Part shown: positions 1 through 12,169 of the stretch, piece by piece
How positions within the stretch are numbered: position 1 is the stretch's first letter
How the letters are laid out: each line of letters begins with the position of its first letter
From: Botryotinia globosa
Lineage: Eukaryota > Ascomycota > Leotiomycetes > Helotiales > Sclerotiniaceae
Assembly (NCBI GenBank): GCA_014898425.1
Contig: RCSZ01000011.1
Coordinates: forward strand, 1,486,501 to 1,550,500
Direction: 5' to 3'
Length of the DNA stretch: 64,000 nt
The notes under the pieces: model-generated
Databases searched by the model: none
What the model was told of the DNA's origin: nothing
Seen by the model: the letters and a program-made list of their open reading frames with translations, nothing else
Translations under genes and position numbers: made by a program

Positions 1-231
1 AAGATGAGTTATTTGTTGTTGACCATGACGAGAGATAATCCGGGATTGCAGGAAAAGTATAAGTCGAGGATGGAATATAAGATGGCGAATCCGAGGAGAA
101 GTTGGAATGAGAGAATGGAAGAGATGTGGGAGGAGAGAGTACCGGTTTTGCCGAAAATTCAATTTGCGGTTTGTGGAAAGAAGGAGGGTGGGTTGAAGGG
201 AGTGGTTAGACCGCCGGGATTTAAGTTGTAG
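1..231 (+). CDS. C-terminal fragment of an unidentified protein, cut by the left edge
   Basis: The reading frame is already open at base 1 and ends at TAG 229-231, so the visible 76 or so codons are probably the end of a gene that starts outside the window. The peptide is charged, with an NPRRSWNERMEEMWEERVP stretch and a basic tail ending GVVRPPGFKL. I recognise no domain. The sequence after the stop is purine-rich and non-coding. It could instead be a chance ORF, because the local base composition (G/A-rich on this strand) suppresses stops. Confidence 0.4.
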   Translation, partial: KMSYLLLTMTRDNPGLQEKYKSRMEYKMANPRRSWNERMEEMWEERVPVLPKIQFAVCGKKEGGLKGVVRPPGFKL

Positions 232-1895
232 GGTGGGACGTGGATGGGATAAGTATGAGATGGGTATGAGAGTAGAGGTGGGGGTGCGGGTGCGGGAACG
301 ACGATGCGTATTGGAAGCGGGAGATTGGCATTCAGGAGAGGTAGGAATGATGTGAGAATTGGGGAAGGGGAATAAAATGGTGCTTTGGTTGTGATTGGAA
401 TCACTGCTTCTGGATTGAATACGCGCGTTAAGGATTGGTGAATTGGTCATGTTCTAAAGGGTTGGATGAAACAACAGGAGAATTGATACGACAAAAGCTC
501 AACACGATTTACGGAAATCGACCTCAGCACTGTGATTACACAGAAAAAAAGAATGATAAAAGGGTTTCTTATTTTCTTCATTTCATTTCCGTTTCTTTGT
601 AAATTAAAAAAGTTAACGTCTATTTTAGTAGACCGATGGGATTAGATATTCTCCTTTGGGAATTATAAAATAAAATAAAATAGAATGGATAGATATTGAA
701 TAAAAGAAAAGTAATTGGTGATGAATTTTCTTTCTGGTATTTTGGGTGCGGAGGATCTGCTTGCTTGCTCGCTCGCTGGGTGTGATTTGGGAGCTGGGAT
801 ATGCGGTAGAATATGCGGAGATAGATGATGGATTAGGTGATGTTGTTGTGATGCCTTGTACGATGCTGCGTAAACTGGGAAATATTTTTAGATACTTGGA
901 GGTATCTAGGTACTGGATTTCTGATGATGATGGTAATCACAAGCTTTTAATTTTTTGTGATATGAAATATGTTGCGTTGATGCGTAATTATCTAGATATC
1001 CCATCCCAAGCACTCCATCTCCATTCCCTCTTCACTCCCCTCTCATATCCTCCTCATCATCATCAGAACCTCTCACAAACCATAATATACCTTCTCAAAA
1101 ACCCAATCCAATCCAATCCCAATCCCAACCCACCATCCCCCATTCCCGCTGAATCACCTAGTATTCACTTATTTGTTCTCCCTCGTAAATTTTCGTGAGA
1201 CGTATAGTTATATTCATTCATATTCATATTCATATTTGAATAATCACTACTAAAGTAGCTTTGCTTCTTCTTAGAGTGTTCTATATTGATGAACCTATCA
1301 GAGTGAGTGCGCGAGCTCTTGAGGTAGAAGAAGAAAAAAACAGAAAAATCGAATGGCGTGCACTGGCAGCAAATCCGATGAGCTTTTATTGATTAATCAA
1401 ATATCGAGATATACTGAGTAATAAATATCATATCATATCAAAATCATGATTTCCCCGATCCGAATCTGGTCATATGGCTAAAATAAGCTAAGCTAAGCTG
1501 GGATATTCGAGATGACTAATCGTGTTAAGCGAGGTACTGGGTATGTCCACGGGTCTTTTTTTGTTTTGGATACCTACGGTGTGGTGTGAGGCGAGTTGGC
1601 ATGGAAGGGTAGGAATGATAGAATGAACGGGACTTGAAGTCACAGGGACTGAGTGTGTTTAGATGAGAGTCTGATGGATTTTTTCTGGGGGGAGGGAGAT
1701 GATTTAAGATGTTTTTACACGAGATGTTTGGGTAATCCTCGCTTGGGATCGGATGACATGGTTCTTCCAGAGGTTATTAATATCTCAGACTTTTCTGCTT
1801 GCTGCTTGCTGCAGCGCGTCGACTGGTAACACCACACAAATTGATAGTCTGAACATAATAGCGTTAAGGACGATTGGAAATCTCAAGATATATTG
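232..1895. other. Intergenic, no gene recognised
   Basis: Purine-rich stretches (about 240-380) and A/T-rich stretches (about 540-720) alternate. A 150-codon frame at 746-1198 ends in a P/N/S-rich low-complexity tail and resembles no protein I know. Short TATTCA repeats lie near 1210-1240. I see no RNA gene or mobile element. Confidence 0.5.
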
Positions 1896-2152
1896 ACAGA
1901 CTATATAGAAGAACATTTGATCCTGAATGTCTCGAGAAGAAGACTGTATCTTGCATACAAGACTACACCAATTTTCTCAATTTGGAAGATTGCAAACGCG
2001 TCTGTGAGTACCCCTCGTGAGCTGCTAAATCATGGCCAGATACTACATGATTGAAAAGAATTGATCCTTGTGAAATTTGTCCACGTGAGAAAAATGATAA
2101 TTTTGATGACTGGTCATATACCTGGATGAATGATGGTATTGCAGCATCGTAG

Positions 2153-2891
2153 GCAATGATATTTTCCTATCGATACGCAACGCCCAAATGCCAAAAATCA
2201 TATTTTCATGTGGCATTGAAATTTCTTCATCTTGCCAAGGATCCTATGGTGGTGCTCAAACACGCATACGAAGGTAGATCTTCTGGCCCGAACATGCACC
2301 CACCTCGTCAACCTCATGCTGTGATGTATCCATGGCAATCTGGTTTTCACGATCCGGCACATTTGAGCACGGCTGAGATTGGGGTAACAAGCAATTATCA
2401 TGTTTCGACTTTGGAAACTCTGTGGATCGCCAAACTGGCGCCTGACGCCCACCAAGAGACCGAGTTCCAATGCTCGGATTTCGGCATCTTCGAAAACAGA
2501 GTTCGTGAGTTGAAGCTTTACATGTGTCGGGACATCGATCATGTGATCAAAGAGGGCACTGTATTAACTAGCGTCGCGCTAGCGCTTCCCTATATATTTA
2601 GCACTTAGCTTCCCATAGATAATAATGATCAAGAACGAATACAACCATATAGGACTAAGTACTTACACTTATATCAACCAAGTTGATACCAACAACATGG
2701 ATTCCCAAAATCCTCGAGGATTTCGACAACTTTGGAGAGACAAGAGAGATGCGTTGATTTATTATATTTTTTGGGGTGTAATTACATTTGGAGCATCGAC
2801 TTTATTCTCGGCGATAGTATCATGGGCTGTTAGTGCTGCACAAGCTGTTGCTGCATTCAAAGCTTTGGATATGCCGCCCTCGAGTCATTAA
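2153..2891 (+). CDS. Conserved fungal membrane-anchored protein, C-terminal exons
   Basis: Two exons fit in phase: 2153-2560, then a 58-nt GT-AG intron (2561-2618), then 2619-2891. The first carries PHAVMYPWQSGFH and SKLAPD-like motifs. The second carries RGFRQLWRDKRDALIYY followed by one predicted transmembrane helix (IFWGVITFGASTLFSAIVSW) and a short tail. From memory this arrangement, a soluble domain then an LWRDKR motif and a single C-terminal helix, is common in uncharacterised filamentous-fungus proteins. An earlier exon probably lies at about 1895-2000, where one frame encodes CLEKKTVSCIQDYTNFLN. The strong donor there (2004) does not join in phase to 2153; only a weak GTCTGT donor at 2000 does. 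The 5' part is therefore either mis-spliced in my model or decaying. Function unknown. Confidence 0.55.
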
Positions 2892-3361
2892 ATATACAGC
2901 CATTTTGATGTTGATATTGATCTTCGATTTTCGAAATCATTTTGAACCGCATACTGCGGTCGTTTTATTGAAAAGTGATTTCAGAGGGGAAGTTGCTACT
3001 TTTCGAGCTCGGAATAAGCAGGGAGATGTCCACTCATTCTTGAAGGGGTGTGGGATTTGGAGTAACATGATGAATAACGATTCTTTCTTTCAATATCTTT
3101 CATTTTCACAATATGATTGTGATGTCACACTCTTTTTCTCTTATGGCTACCCATATTTTCACATATCTCATAAATGTTTCAGTTGCAACCTTGCCTCGCC
3201 CACTTGAGTGGGAAATAGTTTCCGGATCAATGATGAAGAGGAAATGGTATATTAAAACATGGTTCCCAAAGTTTGAGCTATCAAGTACAGATGAGAAGGA
3301 AGAAAGCCAAGGCTAAACGAGAAAGAAAGACTTGTATTCTGGAAGGCTATAAGTAAAGAAA
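2892..3361. other. Intergenic between convergent genes
   Basis: No convincing gene. Overlapping frames (2833-3207, 3113-3316) have no recognisable domains and mixed composition. This stretch also follows the truncated 3' end of the adenylation-domain pseudogene, and I see no trace of the carrier or reductase domains that would be expected there. Confidence 0.5.
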
Positions 3362-5029
3362 TCATTCATCAAGAGTAGCATACAGATTATCCAATTCCTC
3401 TCTATCCAATTCCTCGGTCAACTTTCTCAAAACCGTTCCTGTCCCCGCCCCCACCATCGGCTTTTCAGCTTTCCTAAATAAAATTAATTCCTTGGTGATC
3501 TTTCCTTGAATCTGTTCACTCCGGTTCCCCTTTTCAACCATATCCCAAATTTCCTCAATTAAAATCTCCTTCTCCTTTTCATCCCGTGGTGGATCCCTCG
3601 CTTCCACCAACAAACAACCCCGCATTCTTCCTGAACCACAAACAATTGCTACCTCAACCGTAGGATGCGCAATCACTAGCCCCTTCATTCCCATTGGATT
3701 TATTTTCGCACCTGTTTAATAAATAATCACATCATCTGTTCTCTCCTCGAAATGCCACAATCCTTCTTTCGTCGGATGTTTTGAAAATAAATCTTTACTC
3801 AAGTATTCATTCAAATGAGGAAATGTAGAAAATACACCTTGAGATAACACGAGTTCGGGTTGGCGGATGAAAAATAATTCAGAGATCTTTGGTGAAGAGA
3901 CGGAGTTCAATACTCATCATGGGACCCAATTTCTTGTATTCCCAATCATCGGAATCGGCGATTTGCAGTGCGTAGAAACCCGTGTCGGTGCCGCAGAAAT
4001 GTAGGAAGAGGTGAGTATAGGGTTTGAGGATGTTTCCGATTTCGGTTGGGAGGGTTCCATCGCCGTGGTTTAGATAGCGGAGGTTTTTGATGTTTGTTAG
4101 GTATTTGGGAGTTTTTGCGATTTGGGTGAGGATTGCGGGACTGAGGAAACTGGCATCGAGATTTCCGTGGAAATGGGCGAGATTGGCCACTTCGGGTGTC
4201 ATGTGAATGGGTGGAGGGAGAACGATGGTGGTGGTAGTGGATGCAAAAAGGATGTAAAACAGAGGGCTGCACTGTGGAAAAGGCCTAGTCGTTTGAAAAC
4301 TCTGGCATTTTGGTAGAGGGAAAGAGTAATAGGTTGATGGCCGGGTGGGGGTGGGATGAGAAAAGTGTCGTGTTGTGATATCGTACCGTGGGTCAGTATG
4401 ATAGGTTTTTGGGTACCGGTTGAACCGGAGGTATGGAGGACAACCAAAGATCTATATTTTGCTTGGTCGAAGGTTTTGGTGTATGGGTATGATGGTACGG
4501 AATTTTCCGAGAGTAAGTCCTGGAGATTTTGTATTCTCAATGTACGCATGTCTTTTTGAGAGAAGACTTTGGGTAATAGCTGGGAGTTTTTCTGGCACTA
4601 AGAGGATTTTGCCTTCCAAAGACTCGAGCTGTGCGATGTGACCTTGAAGACCATTTTGAGGGGAATTAAAAAATATCTTTGAATTGCGTTTGGAATTTGG
4701 AGCAATTAACCGAGGAAAGTGACTGAAACCTGATAGCCGGTATTGATAGCGGCAAACAGTAATATAATGTATCGCTGGTCTTGAGGTTCAACATAGTTGA
4801 GGGTTTCAAATGTTTCACTGTGTTCTAGATTTTTTTCCATCCACCAAGAGCATTTATCGATAGAACGGGTAAAGTTTTTGTATGTGATATCCTGAAATCC
4901 ATCTTGGATGTTATTTGATGATGGAATCGATGCAAAAACACGAGTGGGATTACTTAAAGCCAGGCCATCAATCGTGTGGGAAAGTAGTTTTCTTCCACGG
5001 TCGCTTGGAGCAATGGGATTTTGTGTCAT
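3362..5029 (-). pseudogene. NRPS-like adenylate-forming enzyme, adenylation domain only, decayed
   Basis: Read on the minus strand the pieces follow the order of a fungal adenylate-forming reductase A domain: N-terminus (MTQNPIAPSDRGRKLL), FETLNYVEPQDQRYIILLFAA, the AMP-binding core VVLHTSGSTGTQKPI, LFHSAAL, HFCGTDTGFYALQ, FSTFPHLNEYLSKDLFSKHP, ERTDDVIIY, AKINPMGMKGLVIAHPTVE and GKITKELILFRKAEKP. The pieces lie in different frames. There are single-base losses near 4600 (an A run), 4250 (a T run) and 3890, and an in-frame TAA replaces one codon between VIIY and TGAKINP near 3717. An intron of about 54 nt near 4650-4715 joins GYQ to IFFNSPQNG. Intact family members continue into a carrier domain and an NAD(P)-binding reductase domain; here the frame stops after LYATLDE. 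This is a pseudogene unless several sequencing errors coincide. Confidence 0.85.
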
Positions 5030-6254
5030 GTTGAGATTCGAATACTCTTTGATTTGGTTTTGTCGGATTATCTAGGACGAGACTGGCTGAAATATATGCA
5101 GAATGAACAACTCCACGGTAGCACTTGCATTTCAACTGTTTGTGTGACAACGGAAATCTTTCTTGACCTATTCATTGATAATCTAACATGAAGTATTTAA
5201 TCGAGGAACATTGTTACTGTGTCTGCTTGTGCGGGGGATTCTCTGACTACAAATACTTAGATAGACATGCAGGTCTGCGGCAGTGATTGCACTAGCATTT
5301 GATGATTGCCGTAATCAACCGAGTTGTACTGAGGAAACAACTTGTCGCTTTACAATTGCTACCTCATCACCACCTAGGTATTCATAATTAACGAACCTTG
5401 GAAGCAAATGACGACAAAAACTTCTCATCCAAGACGGCTATGAGAATTCAAACTTTGGAAAACTACCTAGGTATATAACAACGCGAGTTGCTCGGATGTG
5501 AATATTCTCAAACCAGAGTTGAAAGACCAACCTGGAAAGACCTGGTAGTCAATATGAATTGGCAATCAGAGACTTTTCTAAAAACCCTCTTTCGCTTACG
5601 TGAAATGCAGTTCGTCTAGGAGGTTCGAGAGAGGATCCAATAGAACGAAACGCCCGTAACACTTATATCACTTCAGTGGAATTATATATATGCTAGAAAC
5701 ATATTATTTTTTGAGTCAACCTAGAGGGTGCTGGGCTAAATTCCGATATTGAAGATTTCACGGAGCTTTTTTTCGTCCAATATATTGATTATAAAAATTG
5801 ATGTTGAATTTTGAAAAGAAAGAGTGAATAGTTTATTCTTCGATTTTTTTGTCCTTCTAGACTCTGGAGGGAGATTCAATTCATTAAAGGTGGTAATTTC
5901 CCCATAAAACCAATATCATCATGCTTGTCTTATTATTAACTAGTGGTGTAGTTTTTGCGACGATGTGTAATAATATTCAATATCTCTTCCGCGCTCTGCC
6001 ATATTAAATGACTTCTAATCTTGAAGCATTGAATATTGTGAATATAATCTGTACGGAGTAATGCGGGTGGATCTGTTGTAGCCTGAGGCAAAAATAAAAC
6101 TAAAAAGACCCTGGGCCTACTTCCCCACATCGGCCATGGTAAAAAAAAAAGTTGAGATAATATTTTGAACCCCAAACTTCAACTTTTTTCTCTTGTCATT
6201 CCTTTTCAATCATTTTCAATATTTGCATGCGATACGTGTAAATATACTTTGAAA
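5030..6254. other. Intergenic, shared upstream region of the A-domain pseudogene and KAP123
   Basis: The two genes are divergent here. I see no other gene. The last 100 bases before KAP123 are pyrimidine-rich, as is common in fungal promoters and leaders. Confidence 0.5.
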
Positions 6255-9200
6255 ATGGATCAACAACAATTCTTAGAGCTCTTACAGGGTGTTCAGATTC
6301 GTAAGTTTCTACCAAGTCGCAAAATACCCCTCCATTTTTGCTAATCTTTCCATCATTACAGCTGATACGGAGCGTGTCAAGGCCGCAACCACAGAATTAA
6401 GAAAGAACTATTACCCAAACCCAGAATCCCTTCTCTGGCTCATCGAGATCTTCATCGCTCATGGAGATCAAGCAATTAGACAACAAGCCGCCGTCGAGGC
6501 TCAACGCTTGGTCAAAAAGCACTGGAAAAACATTTCAGATGCCCAAAAACAACAAATCAGAGAACAACTTCTACAAAAGACATTAAACGAAGAGGTTAAA
6601 TTGGTTAGACACTCTGGTGCTCGTGTTATTGCTGCTATTGCAGGTCAAGATATCGAAAACGGACAATGGGCCGACCTTCCAGATACTCTCGCACGAGCCG
6701 CAAGCTCTCCTCAAGTTTCACATCGTGAGGTCGGAGTTTTCATTCTCTTTACCTTACTCGAGACTGCTTCACCATACTTCGCCGAGCAAACTGCTGTCTT
6801 GTTCTCCATTCTCAGCAAGACTATTCACGACCAAGAGAGCACTGATGTCAGAATCAACACTTTGATCTGCCTTGGTGCTGTTGCTACTATGATCGAGCCC
6901 GATGAGGATCCAGAAAGTTTAAAACTCTTCCTTGAGATTTTCCCACAAATGGTCATTGTCTTGAAGAACTTTATTGATTCCAAGGAGGAGGACCGCACCG
7001 TACAAGCTTTCGAGGTTTTCCAAACTTTGTTAGGTTGCGAATCAGCTTTGATCGCACCTCACTTCAAAGACCTTTGCAGCTTCATGCTTGAGGTTGCCTC
7101 GAACACCAACAACGAAAATGACGCAAGAACTCAAGCTTTGTCTTTCATCATGCAATGCACCAGATATAGAAAGATGAAGATTCAAGGTACTAAGGATTTG
7201 GGTGAAAAGATCACCATGACCAGCATGCAAATCGCTACTGAGCTCGAGGATGATGACGATGAGGATGATGAGACTTCCCCAGCTCGCTCTGCATTGGGTC
7301 TTCTTAGTTTACTCGCAGAAAGCTTGCCACCTCGTCAAGTTATCGTTCCACTTCTTAACGCTCTTCCACAATTCTCCAACCACCAAGATCCAAGATATCG
7401 TCAAGCTGGTATCCTTGCACTCGGTATGTGTGTTGAAGGCGCACCAGATTTCGTCGGTACTCAAATGGACAGTTTCTTACCTATTGTTTTCAAACTTCTC
7501 GAGGATCCAGAAAGTGGTGTTAGACATGCAGCTCTTAACGGTGTCGCAAGATTGGCAGATGATCTCGCTGAAGATCTTCAAAGCACTCACGAGCACCTCA
7601 TTCCTGCTCTTCTCAAAAACCTCGATGCTGCTATGCAATATGCAGCTGGTGGAAACAACGACAAGCAAACTCTTGATACCATGAAGGCATCATGTGGTGC
7701 TCTGGACTCCTTGACTGAGGGTATGGACCAAGAAATTGTCAAGAACTACCTCCCAACTCTTGTTCCACGTCTCACTCAACTGTTGGACCATCCAGATGTT
7801 GGTGTTAAATCTGCTGCTGCAAGTGCTATCGGTTCCCTTGCAAGCTCTGCTGAGAAGGAATTCCTTCCATTCTTCAAGGATACCATTGAGAAGTTGGCAC
7901 AATTTGTTGAATTGAAGTCAAGCAATGATGAACTCGATCTCCGTGCTACTGTCTGTGATTCCATTGGTAGCATGGCAGCAGCTGTTGGTGCTCAAGTCTT
8001 CCAACCTTATGTCAAACCATTGATGCAAGCAAGTGAAGAAGCTTTACACCTTGACCACCCACGCTTGAAGGAAACCAGTTATATTCTATGGAGTACCTTG
8101 GCAAAGGTCTACGAAGAGGAGTTTACACCTTTCCTTGAGGGAGTTGTTACTGCTCTAGCTGCTTGTTTGGATCAAGAAGAGGACAACCTTGAGGTTGAGC
8201 TCGGTGAACATGCTCAAGACTTGCTTGGCCAAGAAGTCATTGTTGCTGGAAAGAAGGTCAAGGTTGCTGGTGCCACAGATGTTGAGGAAGCTGATGACAT
8301 GGATGATGATGATGATGACGAAGACTGGGATGATCTCACTGCCGTTACCGCCGTTGCCATGGAGAAGGAAGTCGCAGTTGAAGTTATTGGTGATATTCTT
8401 ACACATACTCGTCAACACTACATGCCATACTTTGAGAGAACCATCGAGGCTATTTCTCCATTGGTTGAACACTCTTACGAAGGTGTCAGGAAAACTGCCA
8501 TCAGCACAATGTGGAGAGCATACGCTTGTCTTTACAGCATGATGGAAGACAAGACCGGAACAAAGTGGACCCCTGGTTTACCTTTGGCAACTGAACCAAC
8601 TCCTGAGTTGGTCAGAATGGGAGAGATTGTTACAACTGCTACAATGTCTCTCTGGGAAGATGAATATGACCGGTAAGCTATTTTTCTTCGATTTCTCCTA
8701 TCACCTGACATGATGAACAACATGACGTTATACCCAGCTCACTCAGATGCACAAGTTGCACATGCTGCGAACGCGTATCTACTCCTGATCATAACTATTG
8801 TCATTTATTTGTATAAATTCCTCCGAAGAACATATTTAACATTATATAATAGTGGTGTCGTTACCGACATTAACCGCAACGTCGCTTCTACATTAAAGCT
8901 TTGTGGACCAGCTATCTTGGCTCAACCAAACTTTGCCGAATCCATCAAGAACGTCATATTCTCCGTTATCATGCGTCTTCACCCGTGTCAACAAGATCTT
9001 GGTGATGAACTTGAGTCACCTGACGAGGAAGATGCTGAATCTTCCGAATATGACTGGCTCGTCATTGATACCGCTCTTGACCTTACCTCAAACCTTGCTC
9101 TCGCTCTTGGAGCCCAATTTGCTGAGATCTTCAAGGAGTTTGAGAAGCCACTCAAGAAGTTCGCCTCTTCCAACACTCCATTCGAAAGATCTACCGCCAT

Positions 9201-9780
9201 TGGTGTCATTGCTGAAATCACTGGCCACATGGGATCAGCTATTACTCCTTTCACTGCATCCATCTTGCCAGTTCTCCTCAAACGTCTCTCTGACACTGAT
9301 CCTGAGGCAAAGTCCAACGCTGCATATGGTACCGGTCTCTTGATCTTCCACTCCCAAGATAGCGCTACCTATCTCCCATCATACAACAACATCCTTAGCA
9401 AACTCGAGCCTTTACTTCAAACCAACCATGCCCGCTCCATTGATAACGCCTGTGGATGTGTTTCCCGTATGATCATGGCCCACCAAGATGCTGTTCCACT
9501 CAACGATATTCTTCCAGTTATGGCTGGATTATTGCCACTCAAGGAAGATTATGAAGAGAACGAGCCAATCTTTGAAATGATTGCTGGACTTTACAGCCAA
9601 AGCAACCAAACCATTTTGCAACTCACTCCAAAGTTGATTCCAGTATTCGCTGCAGTTCTCGGTGAGCCAGTTGAACAATTGGAGATTGAGACTAGAGAGA
9701 AGGTTAAGGGTGTTGTCAAGTTCATTGGTGGAAGCCACCCAGAATTGTTGAATGGACACCCATCATTGCAAAACTTGTGA
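6255..9780 (+). CDS. KAP123: Karyopherin Kap123 / importin-4-type nuclear import receptor
   Basis: Three exons, 6255-6300, 6362-8672 and 8853-9780, joined by GT-AG introns of 61 and 180 nt, give about 1,094 residues, the usual length for Kap123. The N-terminus (MDQQQFLELLQGVQ) and the following importin-N region (IRQQAAVEAQRLVKKHW, VRHSGARVIAAIAGQDI) match the yeast Kap123/IPO4 family rather than the shorter importin-beta1. The rest is HEAT-type helical repeats with two acidic loops: DDDDEDDE near residue 310, and an Asp-rich run near residue 661 typical of cargo- or Ran-contacting loops. In yeast the receptor imports ribosomal proteins and histones H3/H4. I chose the ATG at 6255 because it gives the conserved N-terminus; exon 1 encodes only 15 codons plus one base. 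The frame is intact throughout. Confidence 0.95.
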
Positions 9781-11067
9781 TTGCAAATTTAGGTACTTTT
9801 CTTTAGGAATTATTTGGTGGAATGGACTTCTGATTGACGTCTGTATTGGTGTCGAACTAAATACGATACTATATACTCGGTCTGAAAGAATATTGGAATG
9901 GATAGATTGATGGGAAGGAAATAAAAGGTTTTGATAAGTTATGACGTGATGAACATACCCCCAATGCACGAAATGAAGAATGAAGGATAAATAAATAGAT
10001 TATATTACTAGTAGACAGAATGAGAATTTTTGTTTTGTTTCAAACTTCTTTTGCGCATGATTACATTTTTCGATTGAATTTTCTTCTATTTTATGATTGG
10101 CACGTGTATGTTGATTCATATCTTTTACGGGGGCAAGCCCCCAAATCCCCAGTCCTCGCTGCGCTCGAAAATTTGTAGGTGTAACGATCTTCTTTGAGGC
10201 TCTCTCCAGTGTTGAGAGCTGAAAAGATCATGTTTCGATCGAGATAGCTTTTGGCAGATTTCATTGGGTAAACAAAGCCTCTCGTCATTCGTAACCTGGC
10301 CTAATCAGATTTCACCTACCCTCTATATTTAGAGAGTCCACTGGCAGAATGGTACCTAGTGTTTCTGGGATAAAAACATATGCAGCGGTATTTTCGCCAG
10401 ATTGTGGCAGAAGTATCATTCTCAAATGATTCAATTGTTCCGTGTACATCGCTGATGCTGCGCCGTAGATACCGAAACATCAAGCAACTTTACTCGTGTT
10501 GCAGATTGTGAATGTGGAGTCGTGATTTGCTAGGTAGGTGCAAGGGCTGTGTTTCCTCGGAGAAGTCTTTGCGGGGAAGATCAGGTTTGGGGGCTGGATT
10601 GTTTCATTCTTATATTACGATATCTGGAAAAGGCTACGGCTTAATTGAACGTACTTATGAAGATTTAATAGTTCATTGATTCTAGCACTTTCTTGAATTC
10701 CGTATCATTGAAAGGATATGCTGGATCTTCTGAATTTTTTCACCGACAGAGGCTCTCACGAATCTGCACTCTCAATCACTTGTTCGCAGGGGTTCATACT
10801 CTGAGTGGAGACCTGTGAAGGGAGGGGTGGGGTTGGGAATTTTGATGCAACGCAAGAAATGCGCAGCCATTGATGGTATCTCCCCGTTTGATCCTACGTA
10901 TCACATTAGTACAAGCTGTATGACGAGGTTATCAGGCTCTTTGCGCGAAGGGTGCGGCATGTAAATTTTACCGAAAATTCATTTGGGGGCGAAATGGAGA
11001 CTTTAATATAGATTGGGATGGCACTGAGGTGGAATGTCATAATTATTTGTTTCGTGTTAGTTTCTTT
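9781..11067. other. Intergenic, no gene recognised
   Basis: Contains the KAP123 3' region and a GC-rich patch at about 10127-10165 with a GGGGGC/GCCCCC inverted pair and a CTCGCTGCGCTCG near-palindrome, standing out from A/T-rich surroundings. No frame resembles a known protein. Confidence 0.45.
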
Positions 11068-11276
11068 GGTCTATTGGTCTATTGGTCTATTGGTCTATTG
11101 GTCTATTGGTCTATTGGTCTATTGGTCTATTGGTCTATTGGTCTATTGGTCTATTGGTCTATTGGTCTATTGGTCTATTGGTCTATTGGTCTATTGGTCT
11201 ATTGGTCTATTGGTCTATTGGTCTATTGGTCTATTGGTCTATTGGTCTATTGGTCTATTGGTCTATTGGTCTATTG
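11068..11276 (+). repeat. 8-bp minisatellite (GGTCTATT), about 26 copies
   Basis: GGTCTATT is repeated head to tail without interruption over about 209 bases. Because 8 is not a multiple of 3, the three plus-strand frames all read the same eight-residue cycle (L-V-Y-W-S-I-G-L) without stops, which creates long spurious ORFs. Confidence 0.97.
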
Positions 11277-11369
11277 ATCCGATTTTGGGTTGGTTCCTCC
11301 TTCGCTTAAGAAGCTTTGATAATTGTTTGACGAAAATGTTATTTCGCTACGAGAGTTTAGCTTCGTTAT

Positions 11370-11739
11370 TACAGAAGAACTTGGTTATACCGGACTGAGA
11401 TTTTCGATCAATCAAATCCGGTATATTCAAGATTCCGGTATAAAAAATGATGGTTTAAGCTTTCTAATCAAAATTTATATCTGATTTTTATTCCAAACCC
11501 TAATATTTTTGGAAAAATCATATAATTAAAACGAATTATACTTATTAATCAAAAAAGAAAGCTTATTTAGTTAGATTTATTATCAAAATTTATATTAGAT
11601 TTATAAAAAAAGTGTTTGGTATATTAATATATCCAAAAAATCCAGTATTACTATATAAAAAGTGTTCAAATAAGGAAATTATTCCGGTATATCTAAAATT
11701 CCAGTATATCCCAGTTCGATATAGCCAAGTTTTTCTATA
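11370..11739. mobile_element. TA-flanked inverted-repeat element (MITE), possibly pogo/mariner derived
   Basis: The left end TACAGAAGAACTTGGTTATA and the reverse complement of the right end, TATAGAAAAACTTGGCTATA, match at most positions. The similarity continues inward through CCGGACTGAG versus TCGAACTGGG. The element is about 370 bp, flanked by TA, with no coding capacity and an A/T-rich interior. The ends resemble those of pogo/Tc1-type transposons as I recall them; the family assignment is inference. Confidence 0.75.
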
Positions 11740-11751
11740 GTCTGTATTGAA

Positions 11752-12169
11752 TAGGGTTGAGTATATATAATATAATATTTGAACATATTCATGAATAAAA
11801 TATAATATATAATATTAATAATATATCATACTAATCAAGCAAAATATATATCGATTTTTTTCATGTAATAAATTCGAAAGAAAAATTCGATTGAAATCTT
11901 TAAAAAAAGGATTTCTTTTTAAAATCATATAATATGAAATCACATGATATAAATCATATAATTTAAATATTTTTTAAAATCTATAATCGCTTTTTTAATA
12001 ATCTATCGAGGAATGTTTTTAAATTTATTCCTCTTTTATTTATTCCGAGGGTTTGATTGGCTATCGAATCATGTGTATAATCTTGGTGTAATATTTTATA
12101 TCAATGAAAAAACGTTATAATATAAAAATATGTAATTTTCAGTTAGATTATATAATTTGCTCAACCCTA
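11752..12169. mobile_element. Second TA-flanked inverted-repeat element (MITE)
   Basis: Starts TAGGGTTGAGTATATATAA and ends with the inverted copy ATTTGCTCAACCCTA. About 418 bp, almost entirely A/T inside, TA at both ends. It begins only 12 bases after the previous element but has unrelated ends. No coding potential. Confidence 0.7.

Noticed and set aside
746..1198. 150-codon ORF
   Set aside because: Second half is P/N/S low complexity from CCAAT-type repeats; no domain or supporting neighbours.
8710..8852. N-terminal part of the ORF starting at 8710 as a separate membrane protein
   Set aside because: It is the translated second intron of KAP123; the downstream part is exon 3.
11018..11398. 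Overlapping long ORFs encoding WSIGLLVY repeats
   Set aside because: They are translations of the GGTCTATT minisatellite in different frames; no start context, introns or non-repeat domain.
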